A stretch of 64,000 nt of DNA, taken from NCBI GenBank assembly GCA_036250225.1, contig JAPZLL010000021.1:248001-312000 (forward strand), written 5' to 3'. Source of the stretch: Cercophora sp. LCS_1. Taxonomy: Eukaryota; Ascomycota; Sordariomycetes; Sordariales; Lasiosphaeriaceae. This document shows, piece after piece, positions 1-10,790 of the stretch (position 1 is the stretch's first letter; each line of letters begins with the position of its first letter). The translations under genes and the position numbers were made by a program. The notes below the pieces were generated by a model. The model had not been told where the DNA came from. It saw only the letters and a list, made by a program, of their open reading frames with translations, and made no database searches.

Positions 1-799
1 AGCGCATCCGTAGCGGGGGGGTTGGCAGTCGGGGAGTTGGAGCGAAGCCACCTGGCGGTGTTAGTTGTTGTTTAGCAGAAAGGAAAGGACGGGAAGGGAA
101 GGGAGTTACCATTTGACGGAAGAGGGATTGGCAATGGTGGAGTATGGCGTGGAGTGATAAGGGAGCAGGAGGTCGGGGTAGTCGGAGTTGGGGACGGTGC
201 TGGCCTGGGAGGGGCGTGTGATGATGAAGGAGACCCGGCGACAGCGGCAGTGTGCGGAGATGGTCTCCGGTAGCTCGGGGGCGGAGGTGGAACCGCTGGG
301 CTTGGGAAGACCGGGCTTGTCGGCGCGAGGCAGTTTGAGAAAGGGGAAGAGCCCGCGGTCCTTGATCTCCGAGCTTTTGGTGTGCCGGACGTTGGGAACC
401 CAGGGGTGGTCAGGGGACTCAATGATGACGCCAGTTGCTACCTATCTCATCACGTTAAGGGATCATTCAGGCCGCCTGGGCAGGTCACTGGTGACGGTGT
501 AGAAGTACCTCCCACCTCGGGTCCTCCAACACTTCCATCGAGTGGCTTGACCGGTACATGTGACAGCCGCATGTTGAACAGAAGTAGCGGAACGACGAAG
601 GAGTTGTGGAATAATGGGATAGCCCGTCGACGACTTCGGGAGGGACGACAGGGATGTAAGAGGCGCACAACAGGCCTGTCACAGAGCTGCATCCGTTGCA
701 GTGGCAGAGCGTGATTGACGTAGGGGGCTCCTCTGCCATCAGCTCCAGTTTCTGGAGCCCCTTTCCGCAAAAGCAAGTGACGGTGATTTCGACGGGCAT
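1..799 (-). CDS. Double GFA/CENP-V domain protein, 3' end outside window
   Basis: Three exons are visible on the minus strand (799-509, 441-110, 51-1), and the gene continues past the left edge. Introns 442-508 and 52-109 have GT/AG ends; the second has a CTAAC branch site. The first exon carries one zinc-binding GFA set: CFCG near the N-terminus, CHCNGC, then FCSTCGCH. The second exon starts a second domain with a HCRCRR motif, and the third exon continues in frame as expected for the family. GFA (glutathione-dependent formaldehyde-activating, Mss4-like) proteins bind zinc. Most fungal members have no tested substrate, so a role in formaldehyde handling is only a family label. An ATG seven codons upstream (at 820) is possible; 799 is chosen because family members begin just before the first Cys pair. 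Confidence 0.82.
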
Positions 800-1185
800 G
801 ATGGCTATCAGGAAGACCAACGTTGCCCAAGAAGCCTAAGCGGTGTCGCGAGGAGAAGGGAGGGAGGGAGGGAGGGAGGGAGGGAAGGAGGGAGGGACGG
901 CAGTCGTCCACCTTCTCGCTGTGGCTGGTTGGAACGACAGGCCAATTGGTCGCTCAGGGCCGGACTTTTTCCGAAGCTGCACGGAAAGCACGTTTGTGTG
1001 ACCCGTCACATTTTTGAGCCAGGCTGACCAAGTTTGTTTCAGTCGGGTACTCAATCCAGACTTCGTTCAATTGTTATGCTGTACGATGGTGGGTATTAGA
1101 ACTCCGGCTACTTCCCCCCGCAAACTAAATCATCGACGGAAAAAAAAAAAAAAGATTCCCTAACTACATGAACTTGCCACATCCT
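800..1185. other. Spacer between GFA gene and azgA-type gene
   Basis: This is the 5' flank of the GFA gene and the 3' flank of the permease. It contains the GGGA repeat described separately and an A-tract at about 1140-1153. No coding potential is seen. Confidence 0.6.
856..898 (+). repeat. (GGGA)n purine microsatellite
   Basis: About nine GGGA-like units with one interruption lie 57 bp upstream of the GFA start. Runs of three G at this spacing could form a G-quadruplex in the strand opposite the gene. That is inference. Confidence 0.85.
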
Positions 1186-3135
1186 TTAAGCCAACTTCTC
1201 GCCCGCCTCGTGCGATCCCTTGTCGGATCCCTTGGAGGGCTGGTCAACGACCACCTTCTCCGCTCCCGCCTCAGAAACAGCCTCGTCGCCGGAGATGGAC
1301 GTGTCATCGCGCCAAAAGTCTTTCTTGCCCTTACTCAAGCGGGTGATCCACGGGGGGAGAAAACCACCGGGGATCCTCCATGTCCACGGGTCCTTCTCAG
1401 CGTAGTTGGGGGGCACAATGCGGCCACCGGAAGCCTTGTCAATGGCCCAGACGACCGTGTTGATCAAGATGTACAGGCAGATACCGGCGATGAGGCCGTC
1501 GGCAATCGAGTAGGTGAACGGCATCAGGGCGATCGTCACGAAGGCCGGGATCGAGTCGCCCATGTACTTCCAGTTGATCTCGGTCACAGCCGCCACCATC
1601 ATGGATCCAACCAGGATGAGCACGCACCCAGTGGCCCATGGCGGAATCGAGGCGAAGATGGGCGCGAAGAAGATGGAGATGAAGAAGCAGATACCCGAAG
1701 ACATGGCCGTCAAACCCGTCTTGCCACCTTCTCCGATACCAGCACCGGACTCGACGAATGCGGTGACCGGGGGGGTGCCGAGCAGAGCGCCGATGGAAAT
1801 GCTGATCGAGTCAACCATGTAGCTGCACCACAGTCAGTTTCTCGCCTTGAAGCACGGTGTGGAGGAAGGCAACGTACGCAACACTGGAGCCCTCAAAATC
1901 TTGGGTCCTCTCATCAATGAGGCTGGCATAACGGGCCATCGAGTAGAGGGTACCGGTGCAGTCCAGGATATCAACGTAGAGGAAGGTGACGAGCGCCAGA
2001 CCGAACTGTCCGCCATACTCGCCAATGGACCACTCCTGCACGTTGAGGGTCTTCCCAATGGGGTGGAAGGTCACGACCTTCTTGAAGAAGTCGAAGTTGT
2101 CGTCGCCAACAGGGGTGTAGGGGAAGTAGGTCACCGGGGTCGGGCGGGGCCACGAGATGATGGACACAAGGATGATACCGAAGATGATGGCGCCCTTGAT
2201 TCTGTACAGCATCAACAGACTGGTCATCACACCGCCGCAGAAGATACCGATCCACATGGTGGGGTTGCGCATCTTGTGCGAATCGGGGCAGGTACCGTCC
2301 TCAAGGCGAGCGTCCGGCGGGCAGCCGGCCAGCGTGACGGGGGTGGCGGTGGAGCCGACAATGAGACCGATGCCCTCGGCGTACGTCAAACCGATAATCG
2401 TCAGGAAGAGACCGATACCGACGCTGGTAGCGAGCTTGATGGAGCGGGGGATGGCGCGAGCGAGCCACTGACGCATTCCAAAGAGAGCAAGCGCAAAGAA
2501 GATCCAGCCTTCAACGAAGATCGCGGTCAGGGCAACCTCGTAAGGGACCTTCTCAGACCCGTGGAAGCCAACGACGGTGTAGGCAAAGTAGGCGTTCAGA
2601 CCCATACCCGGGGCAAGGGCGACAGGCCTAGCTGTTGTCAGCGGTAAACCCACCATTTCGCAGCGTGGCGACTCACATGTTGGCGCAAAGTCCCATGAAG
2701 AAGCTAGCAAAAGCGGAGATGGCAGCAGTGGCGGTAATGAGATCTCTCTTGATCTCGCTCTTGCAAAGCAAGTAGGCCTCATCAGCCACGCACAAGTTCT
2801 CGGCCTCGCACACACAAGTGCCACCGCTGTCAGCCACGATGCTGGCATTGACCGCGATAATGTAGCTACCAAGAGGGTCAGGTCATGCTTTGAACAAGTC
2901 GGATTGCGAAAACTTACGCCATGGCGAAGAAGGTTGCCATGCCGGCACGCATCTCGGTGAAGAAGTACGATCCCTTGCGTTCTTTGGGCTATGGGGGGCC
3001 GTTTAGCATGCAGACATGACCAGTTTCCCTTTTTTGAGATCTCACATGTCCCGAGCCCTCCAACCTGAACCATCGCCCAACCGGGCTCTGGGCGATCTTC
3101 AGGTTGGTGTTATGAACGAAGCTCTTGAAAGCCAT
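1186..3135 (-). CDS. azgA: AzgA-type hypoxanthine-adenine-guanine permease
   Basis: Five exons on the minus strand: 3135-3046, 2988-2918, 2865-2677, 2627-1878, 1822-1186. They sum to 1737 nt, or 578 residues, close to the roughly 580 of Aspergillus AzgA. The protein opens with a segment ending GRWFRLEGSGH and continues with multiple hydrophobic helices. It carries typical AzgA/NCS2-like stretches such as APGMGLNAYFAYTVVG and GTPPVTAFVESGAGI, the latter being the conserved substrate-site helix region. The family imports purines across the plasma membrane by proton symport for nitrogen use. The C-terminal tail is hydrophilic and charged, as usual. Single-frame reading misses the first three short exons. 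All introns are 49-57 nt with clean GT/AG ends. Function is inferred from family. Confidence 0.95.
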
Positions 3136-5405
3136 GTTGCCGGCTTCTCGCGGTGATGCTCGAATTTTCGATCAGGGACGGCAAGACACAGGTCTCTAAA
3201 AACCTGCGACGTGGTGGCGAAGCGGAGTCGAACTTGGAAATTTGACGGCCAATGGCAGTCTGGCAGTTCAGACGTGAACCGTGGAGGTGCGCGTCGCAAA
3301 AGGAGGACGTCGGCCAAGGCTTTGACGAACCCCGGTGGCGGAGGTGCAAAGCTGCTTCGGTGCGACGAGCGAGAAAAGCGGACGGCCGAGGCTGGAGGAG
3401 AACCCCATCTTTTATGAAAATCACCACGGCAGCTACCGGCTACCAAAGGGGGCAAGACCCTTGATGCATGGCCAGCATCGATTAATTCCGCACGCAGAGT
3501 TACCCTTATCTCTGGGCAATGGAGAGTCCGTTCGGGAGTCCATTACCCAAAACGTCCTCGCCTTGGACAGCATCCCGTTGCTGACCCAGGCTCAACGAGG
3601 CAGGCAGTGGCCAGCTCCGTGAAGGTTGTAGTGGACTAGGCCGGGCCTAGCAGCGGTGGAGCATGGCGTCCTGCGCCTTGGCACGAGTGGGCGGCACCTC
3701 ATGCGGCTCATTGGCTGGGCGAGGGAGCTTGAGGAGGGGGAGCAATCGATGATGGATTCAATGGCTTGGGACCTGGGGATGCAGTAGCGGATGCGACGGT
3801 GCTCCCCACCACCGAGCCCTTTTGGCATTTCAGGAGGCCATCACGATGCCCGGTTTGGGAGCGCTGCCAGTCCCGCCGACCCGGCGTGGCCACCGTCCCG
3901 TCTAGTTTTCGACAAGGCGAGTGCGTCAGGGCAGCAGCCCTTGCCCCCTTTGCCCTCGGTCGCGGCGCTGGTGGAGCGGCGATCCATTGCGTGAGGGGCG
4001 CCAACCGGGCTGACAACCGGGCTCTCCCGGTCCAGCGTTTCTGCTCTGACAGACGGTGGGGAGACGCGGCCCTGGGGAAAGCAGCGAGCGAGTCCAGACC
4101 GAGACGGGCAGCAGCGGCAGCAGCAGCACATGGCGCTCGGATTGTCCGTGTTCAGCTCATTATCAGGAATGCCTAATCGAGTCTTGTCAAGACTGGTTCG
4201 CGACTGGAGCTCGAGCAGTGCTCGAGCTCGTGCATGGGGTGGGCGGGGCCGCTATCTCGCCAAGCCGCTAGAAGCAAGCTCAAGCTCCGTCTGCCGAGGC
4301 TCCCGTCCACGGCCGTGGATAGCGCCACATTGGTGCTGATAAGTGATAAGCAATAGATATGGTAGCTGAGTGCTCACATCCCCAGGTGCACCGACCACAC
4401 GACATGATGCACCCAGCGTCGGGTTCGTTCGCGGGCTGCGTGGGGGTTGACAGCGGACAAGACCGTCCGTCTGAGGGCCGTTCGAGTCGCGACCAGGCGA
4501 GCGCCGCTGCCTTCAAATTTCAGCGCATCCCCTCTGATTTCACCTCCAACACTGGCCGTTTGGCCCGTCAGCCAGACGGCTGACGGCCCTCTCCGATGAG
4601 TCCTGATAAGTGCCTGCCAGCGCACGGCGGCCTTCACTCTGCCGGAATGAGGATTGTCGCGCGGATGCGTATCAACGCTACTGGCATTACTTGAGCGGCG
4701 TAGTAATGGATAGGCGAGTGTACCATGTGGGGTGTCGCGAAACGCGTTGATTTTGTGTCTGTGACGGGGGGTGAGGGTGTCACGGCTCGTGGCAACAATG
4801 GAGCCTCGCAGTGTTCTTCCGGTGAGCACTGAGACTCGTTTATCGCGCCCTTCTGACCGCCAACGCGCCATGCCGAGGAGAGTGGCATGTTGCGCATCGT
4901 CTGAGGGTTTGGCACATTTGTCTGGCGCTTCCTGCGGTCCGAATCCGGTCCGCCCAGCTCCCGGTGCACAGCCCGTGCCAAGGCCCGGCCTACAAGCCAG
5001 GACCTCGGGCCGACCGATCGTCAAGCCGAACTGGGGTGCCTGTGCACACGAATTCGGGACACAAATTTTTTCTTCGCATGGTTTCACACGAAATTGGTAG
5101 CGCTCCGCTTTTCTTGCCGTGCATTGAACGGTTGATGTGATTTTTCCTGGTCGGGGTGGATGTGGGGTGTTGGACAGGGAACGACTGGCAGGGCAACATC
5201 ACTCGAAAATGGACTCACTCCCACGGCATGGCGCTCACGGGTTGTATACATCGGTCGTGGTCTCAGCGTTCTCTTGGCTATGTGTCTTGTCTCGTAGCAT
5301 GCCAGTCCAAACAGGCAAGCCACGCTTGATAGCTCCAATCACCATTTTCAGCATCCATCACCAAAATCTCCTAGCTCCAACCTGGCATGCTTCCTTTCAA
5401 TGCCA
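3136..5405. other. Intergenic, upstream of azgA-type gene
   Basis: About 2.3 kb with no convincing gene. Many short overlapping frames occur on both strands, but none has domain-like composition or splice support. A CAG/GCA-rich patch lies near 4100-4130. Confidence 0.5.
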
Positions 5406-5708
5406 TCACTCCGAACCCTTCTTCAGAAGCTGAACCTCCGAACCACCCTCCGGACCATCCCCCGAATCGTCCCCCGAATCATCCCCATCAACCCCCGAGT
5501 CGTCGTCAAACTCTTCCTCGGCGTCATCGCAGAACGACGCCAACTCGTACTCCTCCCATTCGCCCGAGCCCTCCATTCCTGAAAATGAAAACCTGTTAGA
5601 CCAGCCAGTCGGCGGTTGGGAACTTGGCTACGTACCCAAGAGGAGATAGACCCCGCGAAATTCCCAGATAACTATCATGATGGGAAGTAAAGCCGAAACA
5701 GGAAACAT
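5406..5708 (-). CDS. Possible small membrane protein with acidic tail (81 aa)
   Basis: Two exons (5708-5636 and 5578-5406) joined across a 57-nt intron give 82 codons including stop. The intron has a GTACGT donor, a CTAAC branch and a TTTTCAG acceptor. The first 25 residues are hydrophobic (MFPVSALLPIMIVIW...), one potential membrane span or signal anchor. The second exon is strongly acidic, with EEEFDDD and repeated GDDSGD-type units, and ends LLKKGSE. The acid-rich repeats keep frame through the second exon. No family is recognised. Evidence for a real gene is the coincidence of splice signals, frame and composition; there is no homology support, and a chance open frame is possible. Confidence 0.42.
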
Positions 5709-5770
5709 CCTGATCAATTGATGCGTTGTGTGGTGTTTTCTCAAGTTGGTTTGTCAAGTTAGGTTTGTGC

Positions 5771-5818
5771 GTGTGCGGAGGGAGATGTGTGCGGAGCGAG
5801 ATGTGTGCGGAGGGAGAT
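5771..5818 (+). repeat. Three tandem 16-bp units
   Basis: Units at 5771-5786, 5787-5802 and 5803-5818 read GTGTGCGGAGSGAGAT; the middle one differs by a single base. On the minus strand this is a C/T-rich leader-like stretch 63 bp upstream of the putative microprotein ATG. Confidence 0.9.
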
Positions 5819-6504
5819 GGAAGATGAAGAAGGGGCCTCAATATAAAGTACACGGCGAGGCATCGGGCCGTCATGCTTTCCGTCGCCGCCCTTTGCCGAG
5901 AAGCGGCCGACACGGCCGAAGGCGTTTAGAGTTCTGCGATGTCAGTCGATTCTGACGGGGTCGACTGCCAGACTTTGGCCCTGGCTGATCAGCTGCCTCG
6001 GGACTGGCTGGCTGGCTCGAGACTTGCAAACTCGGCGCTGTGCAATCAACAACCACCGCCTCATCGATCGTGAGTCTAGACCACCGCACAACGCCCCCAG
6101 GGGCACTTCTGGGACCCACGATGCCGAGCTTGAGCTTGGAGATCCGAGGCTGTGATATCTATTCGGGCCCAAAAATGCCGGGCGTTGACAATCCCAACAA
6201 CGGAATGTTGAGCGTTGATACGTTGAGTCCCGCCAAAGTCGAAATTGCGAGGCCTCTCGTGTGGTTACAACACGAAGACCCAACGCCAAGATGCTGTCCC
6301 CAACCATGCGGTCCTTCGACGTGGCGGGCCCCAGCCAATTCTGCGCCGGCGGTCGAATCCACCGTGGCAACGACACAGTCTCACATGCTGTGCGGCAAGC
6401 TGGGAAAGGGCGCCCAATCAGCCTGTTTTCCCGCAAGGCACCGCGGCAAGGTTGCTTTGGCACGCTGGTTCGCGGGGCCAGGTCGACGAGTCCGCTGCCA
6501 GAGG

Positions 6505-6514
6505 CATATAAAGG
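6505..6514 (+). promoter_or_regulatory. TATA box for beta-propeller gene
   Basis: CATATAAAGG lies about 90 bp upstream of the ATG at 6606. This is a normal TATA distance given a short leader. Confidence 0.6.
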
Positions 6515-6605
6515 ACTGCCGCCCGGATGATCGGCTTGGGGTGCTTGGCTTCACATAGGGTGCTTGCTTGCTTCACCCACCGAACCAGTAAAACAGCTCT
6601 GCATA

Positions 6606-7838
6606 ATGGCATATAGAAGCAACCAAGCATCGTCAAGCCTTCGGCCTCCCGACTTTGACGAGGCCGTCGGCGCTTCAGGCAGCGTCGCCGACAGTGCAGC
6701 CGGAAGCTGTACCAGCGAAGGCAGTGCATCACGCCCCCGAAAATGGGACGACCCGCCAGAGAAACCACCACCTCTCGGTGGTCCCATCACCACCATGGTC
6801 CTCGTGAAGGAGAAGACGTTTGGCACGTGCAAGGGCTGCGAAGTGGAGCAGATCGGCTTCACCCGGGAAGATCTGCACATTGCTTGCAAGGTGACCGGTG
6901 TTGCCAACAACACAACCCAGTCCACCGGCTATATCTCGTCCGTCATGCTGCTGTACGAAGTGAAAAACGTGCAAAGAAAGATGATCAAACCCGTCCCATC
7001 TCGAGGGATCCGCGTCAAGGGCGACTTTGCTATCAGCGGTGGGCTGGGAACGGCGTCGCTTGCCTGCGCGTTCCGAAGGGGCGGCGAGGTCAGGGACGGG
7101 AACTCTTCAGGCGTCTTTTCCTGGCAGCCACCGTCGGCTGAGGGACCACCTCGGTTGGAGGTGTACGATTTGCAGACGGAGCGTCGCAGGGTCAAAGCCG
7201 ACTTTCAGGTCGAGGCGCCGTTGGCCTTCACTCCGGACGGGAGCCATGTTGCTGGGATTTCGCTGCGGAACCCATCGAGGATAGTGATTGTCGACGTAAG
7301 GAATACTTTCAAACTAGCGATCTCTAGGCAGCTCGCCGTCCACACGGCGGCGATCACGCACATGGCGGTTACGCCGGATGGGACGGGGCTGGCTAGCGCG
7401 TCGGAGGATGGAAGCATCCGGATGACGAGCTTGCAGACGGGGAGAACGCTGCGCAAGGCCGAGGTGGAGTCGAGAGCAAAGGCGAGCATGTTGCGCATCT
7501 CGGAGGACGGGGACTTGGTTGCGTCGGTCTGGGGGAGGCAAGTGTACCTGTGGAGGCTCAAGACGGATCAGATGAGCGTGTGCAATCTGGACTCGGTGCG
7601 TCAGTCGGAGGGGTGGCCGCTAGCGATCTCGCCGGATTGCCAGCATTTGGCGTCGAGGACCGAGGACGGCATCGATGTGGTGGACTTGGAGACGGGGCTG
7701 CTTCGCGCCGACTTTCCTTTCGATGCGGGGCGCGCGTTGGTCACTTCGGCTGCGTTTAGTTATGATGGGAGGTGGCTGGCCATTGGCGATTCGGAAGGGT
7801 GGGTGACGGTGCTCGAGATTATCACGGCAAGCGCGTAG
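6606..7838 (+). CDS. WD40-like beta-propeller protein, unknown role
   Basis: Intronless, 410 residues. The first ATG after the TATA box is at 6606, in an A-rich context. The N-terminal 60 residues are Ser/Pro/Gly-rich and probably disordered. The rest has recurring propeller signatures: LAFTPDGSHVAGIS, MAVTPDGTGLASASEDGSIRM, LRISEDGDLVAS, LAISPDCQHLAS and AFSYDGRWLAIGDSEGWV. These WD40/YVTN-type blades suggest at least five repeats, so the propeller may be of the quinoprotein-like type. No catalytic domain is attached. Propellers usually act as protein-interaction platforms. A CxxC pair near residue 80 (FGTCKGCEVEQ) may be incidental. No operon-like neighbour exists; the next gene is convergent. 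Confidence 0.82.
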   Translation: MAYRSNQASSSLRPPDFDEAVGASGSVADSAAGSCTSEGSASRPRKWDDPPEKPPPLGGPITTMVLVKEKTFGTCKGCEVEQIGFTREDLHIACKVTGVANNTTQSTGYISSVMLLYEVKNVQRKMIKPVPSRGIRVKGDFAISGGLGTASLACAFRRGGEVRDGNSSGVFSWQPPSAEGPPRLEVYDLQTERRRVKADFQVEAPLAFTPDGSHVAGISLRNPSRIVIVDVRNTFKLAISRQLAVHTAAITHMAVTPDGTGLASASEDGSIRMTSLQTGRTLRKAEVESRAKASMLRISEDGDLVASVWGRQVYLWRLKTDQMSVCNLDSVRQSEGWPLAISPDCQHLASRTEDGIDVVDLETGLLRADFPFDAGRALVTSAAFSYDGRWLAIGDSEGWVTVLEIITASA

Positions 7839-8421
7839 GTGACCGGTCGACGGGCTTCAAATCAGTTGGGTTAGAAAGCCAGACTTTCAACGGGCCCAGA
7901 GTGTGCAATGGCTCATCCCTGAAAAGTATAGTGGCTGCACATACCGCCCCTGCTCGGTTCTCTCAAGTCAAGTCCGGACCCTAGGGTACTGGCAGAGCTC
8001 GGGTGGGTGGTCTCTTTTTTTGCTCCTGCCTGCTGCCTTCCTAATGTAATTTCATGGCAATACGTGACATTCCCACCTTCCATTCCGAGGTGCGTAGGCT
8101 TGGAGATTTGTCTGCATGCGTTGTGTGTCTGTCTTGGCTTTGCTTGAAGGGGAGTTGGCCAAAGTGATCGCTTCGGTTGCCTGCAGAATCCGCATTGAAT
8201 TATCGAAGAATGACCTTGTGAAGTACAGATTGCCCCTACGTCCTTGATTTGAAAAACAGCACCTGTTGATCACCTGACTCGGAAAAAAAAAAAAAAAAAA
8301 AAGACAAATCAAAACAATGCAAAGTTCCCCTGCACCATATCCCTTTTCCGTATCCGGCGCCAGTGCGCGTTGTGTCTCTTTAATATTACCTGTTTCCCTC
8401 CCTCTCCCTTCCTCAACGTCA
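7839..8421. other. Convergent 3' intergenic
   Basis: Separates the 3' ends of the propeller and dioxygenase genes. It contains a plus-strand A-tract at 8283-8302. No gene is seen. Confidence 0.55.
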
Positions 8422-10179
8422 TCACTCATCGCCCACACTGACATCGTCCCCCGGCACAGGCATCGCATCCTCCTCGGGCACAATCGTTCCCAGTGGACTT
8501 GCCGGCGGCGTGAATGGCTGCGGGTGCATCGTAGCCCTGCCCAGCCTCGACAGACTGGCATTCACCTCGTCCAAGTGATCCAGCAGATGCCCTTTGAAAT
8601 TGTCCCATAGCCCAGGCCTCTCCGCTGCCACCGGTCAGCATCAGCACAAACTAAAATCAAAAGACCAAACTCACGTCGGATGTCAGGATGCCTCTCCATC
8701 GCCCACCTCGTCAACGCTACGTTTGCCGAAATGTGGAACATGAATCCTATGAAGGTTAGCTTCCCTTGTCTCTCTCGAATACGAAGGGACTCACCCAAAA
8801 ACCCCTTGCCCACCTTCCCTGCCTCGTGTTTCTTGCGCATCTCCCCTCTCACCGCATCATAGGTCTCCCCGTGCGGCATCCAGCTCCCCTCAAAACTGAG
8901 CCCACCGCCCTCCAGATCCCTCACGCTCCCCTTGTACTCCCCTCGTATGACCCCGCACATCTCGGTCGCCATGGTGCGATGGTAGTAGGGAATTCGCAAG
9001 GTATCCTCATTGACTGCCCACTTCTCCCCGAACACGCAAAAGTCAACGACGCTCACGCCGGGATACTTTCCCGGCGCGGTCAGAACGCAGTACGCCGTGG
9101 GGTCAAGCTGGTCTTTATTGGGCGAGAGGTAGTGAAACTTTGCCAAATCGTAGCGATACGGCGCGAGGTTGCCGTGCCACGCAACAACGTCAAACGGCGT
9201 ATGAGGCTGCGTGTACTTGTATAGCTTGCCCGCTAGTTTGAGCGTGATCTCCCACTGTGGCGCGTCAGGAGGCGAGAGGTCGAACGAGGCGACGGGGTAT
9301 ACAAAGTCCCGCGGGTGGGCGAGAGCGTTTGCGCCGAGGGGCCCAAGATCTGGGAGGCGAAAGTGGGTGCCGAACAGCTCGAGAGCGTAGCCGGTTGCCA
9401 GAGGACAGGAATAGGGGAGGGTGACGGAGAAGCGGATGCCCGAGGGGAGGACGGCGATGTGGCCTGGTGGCAGGCGGAGGGTGCCCATCTCGGTTTTGAT
9501 GTCGAGAGTTCCGGTGTGGGGGACCAGCAGGAGATCACCGTCATGATTGGAGAAGGCGCTGTTGTGCATGGACGCGTTGAAGGCGTACTGGTGGACCGCG
9601 AGGCCCTCGCGCAGGGTGGCGTCACCCGTGCCAGCGATCGTTTTGAGGCCTTGGATGAAGGTTGTGGGCTCGGTTGCCGAGGGGTGGGTGTTCTGAGGGA
9701 GTGGGCCCCAGGTGTGCGTGAGGGGCGTGAAGTTAATATTAGTGTTGGTGGGCAGGAAGCAGGCCTCGAGCTGGGGGAGTCAGTTGGCTGCAGAAGGGGA
9801 AGACGGTCGGGGGGCCTACATCGTGGGGTTCGTGGATTGGTCTCAGCGGACGGTGCGGTGCTCCTGGGCGTTCTCTGTAGAGCCAGCTGCCGGGACGGTT
9901 AGAGATGGTACGACCCGTAAACGCTGACACCTACACGTTGGACACGGTCTCCCGCGAGGAGATGAAGGATGTGCCGTTGATGTGCTCCGAGTACAGCCCG
10001 TATTTGTGCTTCAGCGGGATGTTGGTTCCGCTGTCCGGGAGGGCGCCTGGGATGGCCTCGGTGGCATGGTGGTTGCCAAAGCCGTGCATGTACCGGTAAG
10101 GGTCTATGGCTGTTGGCTCCGTGACGAGGCCGGTGGCAGCGGTGCTGCCCATGTGGTGGCCCTTGGTATACCACGCCAT
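8422..10179 (-). CDS. Homogentisate 1,2-dioxygenase family protein (divergent paralogue)
   Basis: Five exons: 10179-9935, 9886-9820, 9770-8795, 8746-8675, 8624-8422. They total 1563 nt, or 520 residues, longer than the usual 430-460. Homogentisate dioxygenase opens the homogentisate ring to maleylacetoacetate in tyrosine/phenylalanine breakdown. The N-terminal PGALPDSGTN and GLYSEHINGTSF match the family. The iron ligands are present as YYHR (His about 367), the Glu of HRTMATE (about 373) and the His of MPHGE (about 403). FDVVAWHGN, another active-site stretch, is also kept. The region between exons 2 and 3 and the C-terminal tail are unusual, so this may be a specialised paralogue. An in-frame ATG at 10257 would add 26 residues. 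No other gene of the pathway lies nearby. Confidence 0.85.
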
Positions 10180-10290
10180 GTTGGAAGCAGACGGAGAGCA
10201 AGACGATGGGGTGGAACTGCGGACAAGGTGGTAGGGACGCGCAGCGGTAACTGGCATCGAACAGCAGGCAGCCGCTTGGACGGGTGCCCG

Positions 10291-10300
10291 CTCTTTATAG
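10291..10300 (-). promoter_or_regulatory. TATA box for dioxygenase paralogue
   Basis: CTATAAAGAG on the minus strand lies about 112 bp before the chosen ATG at 10179, and only about 35 bp before the alternative ATG at 10257. The spacing favours the downstream start. Confidence 0.5.
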
Positions 10301-10688
10301 CTACTCTGATTCTGTGCGTGGCGGCGGACAGGGCCAAGAGGGTCATGGCGGGATAAGATCTCAGAGTCTGCCATCCCACCGGCAACTACGGCCGAAGGCA
10401 CGGTAACCCCTGCTCATTTTACCTTTCCTGATACTGATACACTGACATCATTCATCAAGGTACAGAGAACGTTATAATGGTACCCGATCAAACACTGTCG
10501 TTGTTTGCCTGTGGAGCCCATCCCTGAGCGAAATGCAGACTAGGACCCGGAAACCGATAGGGGAGCGCAGTGCCTGCAAAAAGCAGGGTGAGGGATGACA
10601 CCAGCCACCAGTGAGCCCGGGTGGGTCCCGGCGGGCGGAGGCTCTAGGTTAGGAACGCCGGTGTGCACAAAGTCAGACCAAAGCGGGG

Positions 10689-10790
10689 AAAAAAAAAAAA
10701 AAAAAAAAAAAAAAAACAAAAAAAAAAAATCATGAAAATTGAAAAGAAAAATAAACTTAAAAAAAAGAAAAAAAAAAGAAAAGAAATAGC
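10689..10790. repeat. A-rich low-complexity tract
   Basis: Almost pure A on the plus strand with scattered G and T. It resembles a long microsatellite or an old poly(A) insertion, with no visible retroelement body beside it. Confidence 0.8.

Larger units (their letters stand above)
5709..6605. other. Divergent intergenic region
   Basis: Lies between the putative microprotein and the beta-propeller gene. It holds the 3 x 16 bp tandem repeat, a plus-strand TATAAAG at about 5843, and the propeller gene's TATA box at 6505. The plus-strand open frame within 6040-6558 looks fortuitous. Confidence 0.5.

Noticed and set aside
6040..6558. Plus-strand 172-codon frame before the beta-propeller gene
   Set aside because: It starts at GTG rather than ATG, crosses the propeller gene's TATA box and has no recognisable feature.
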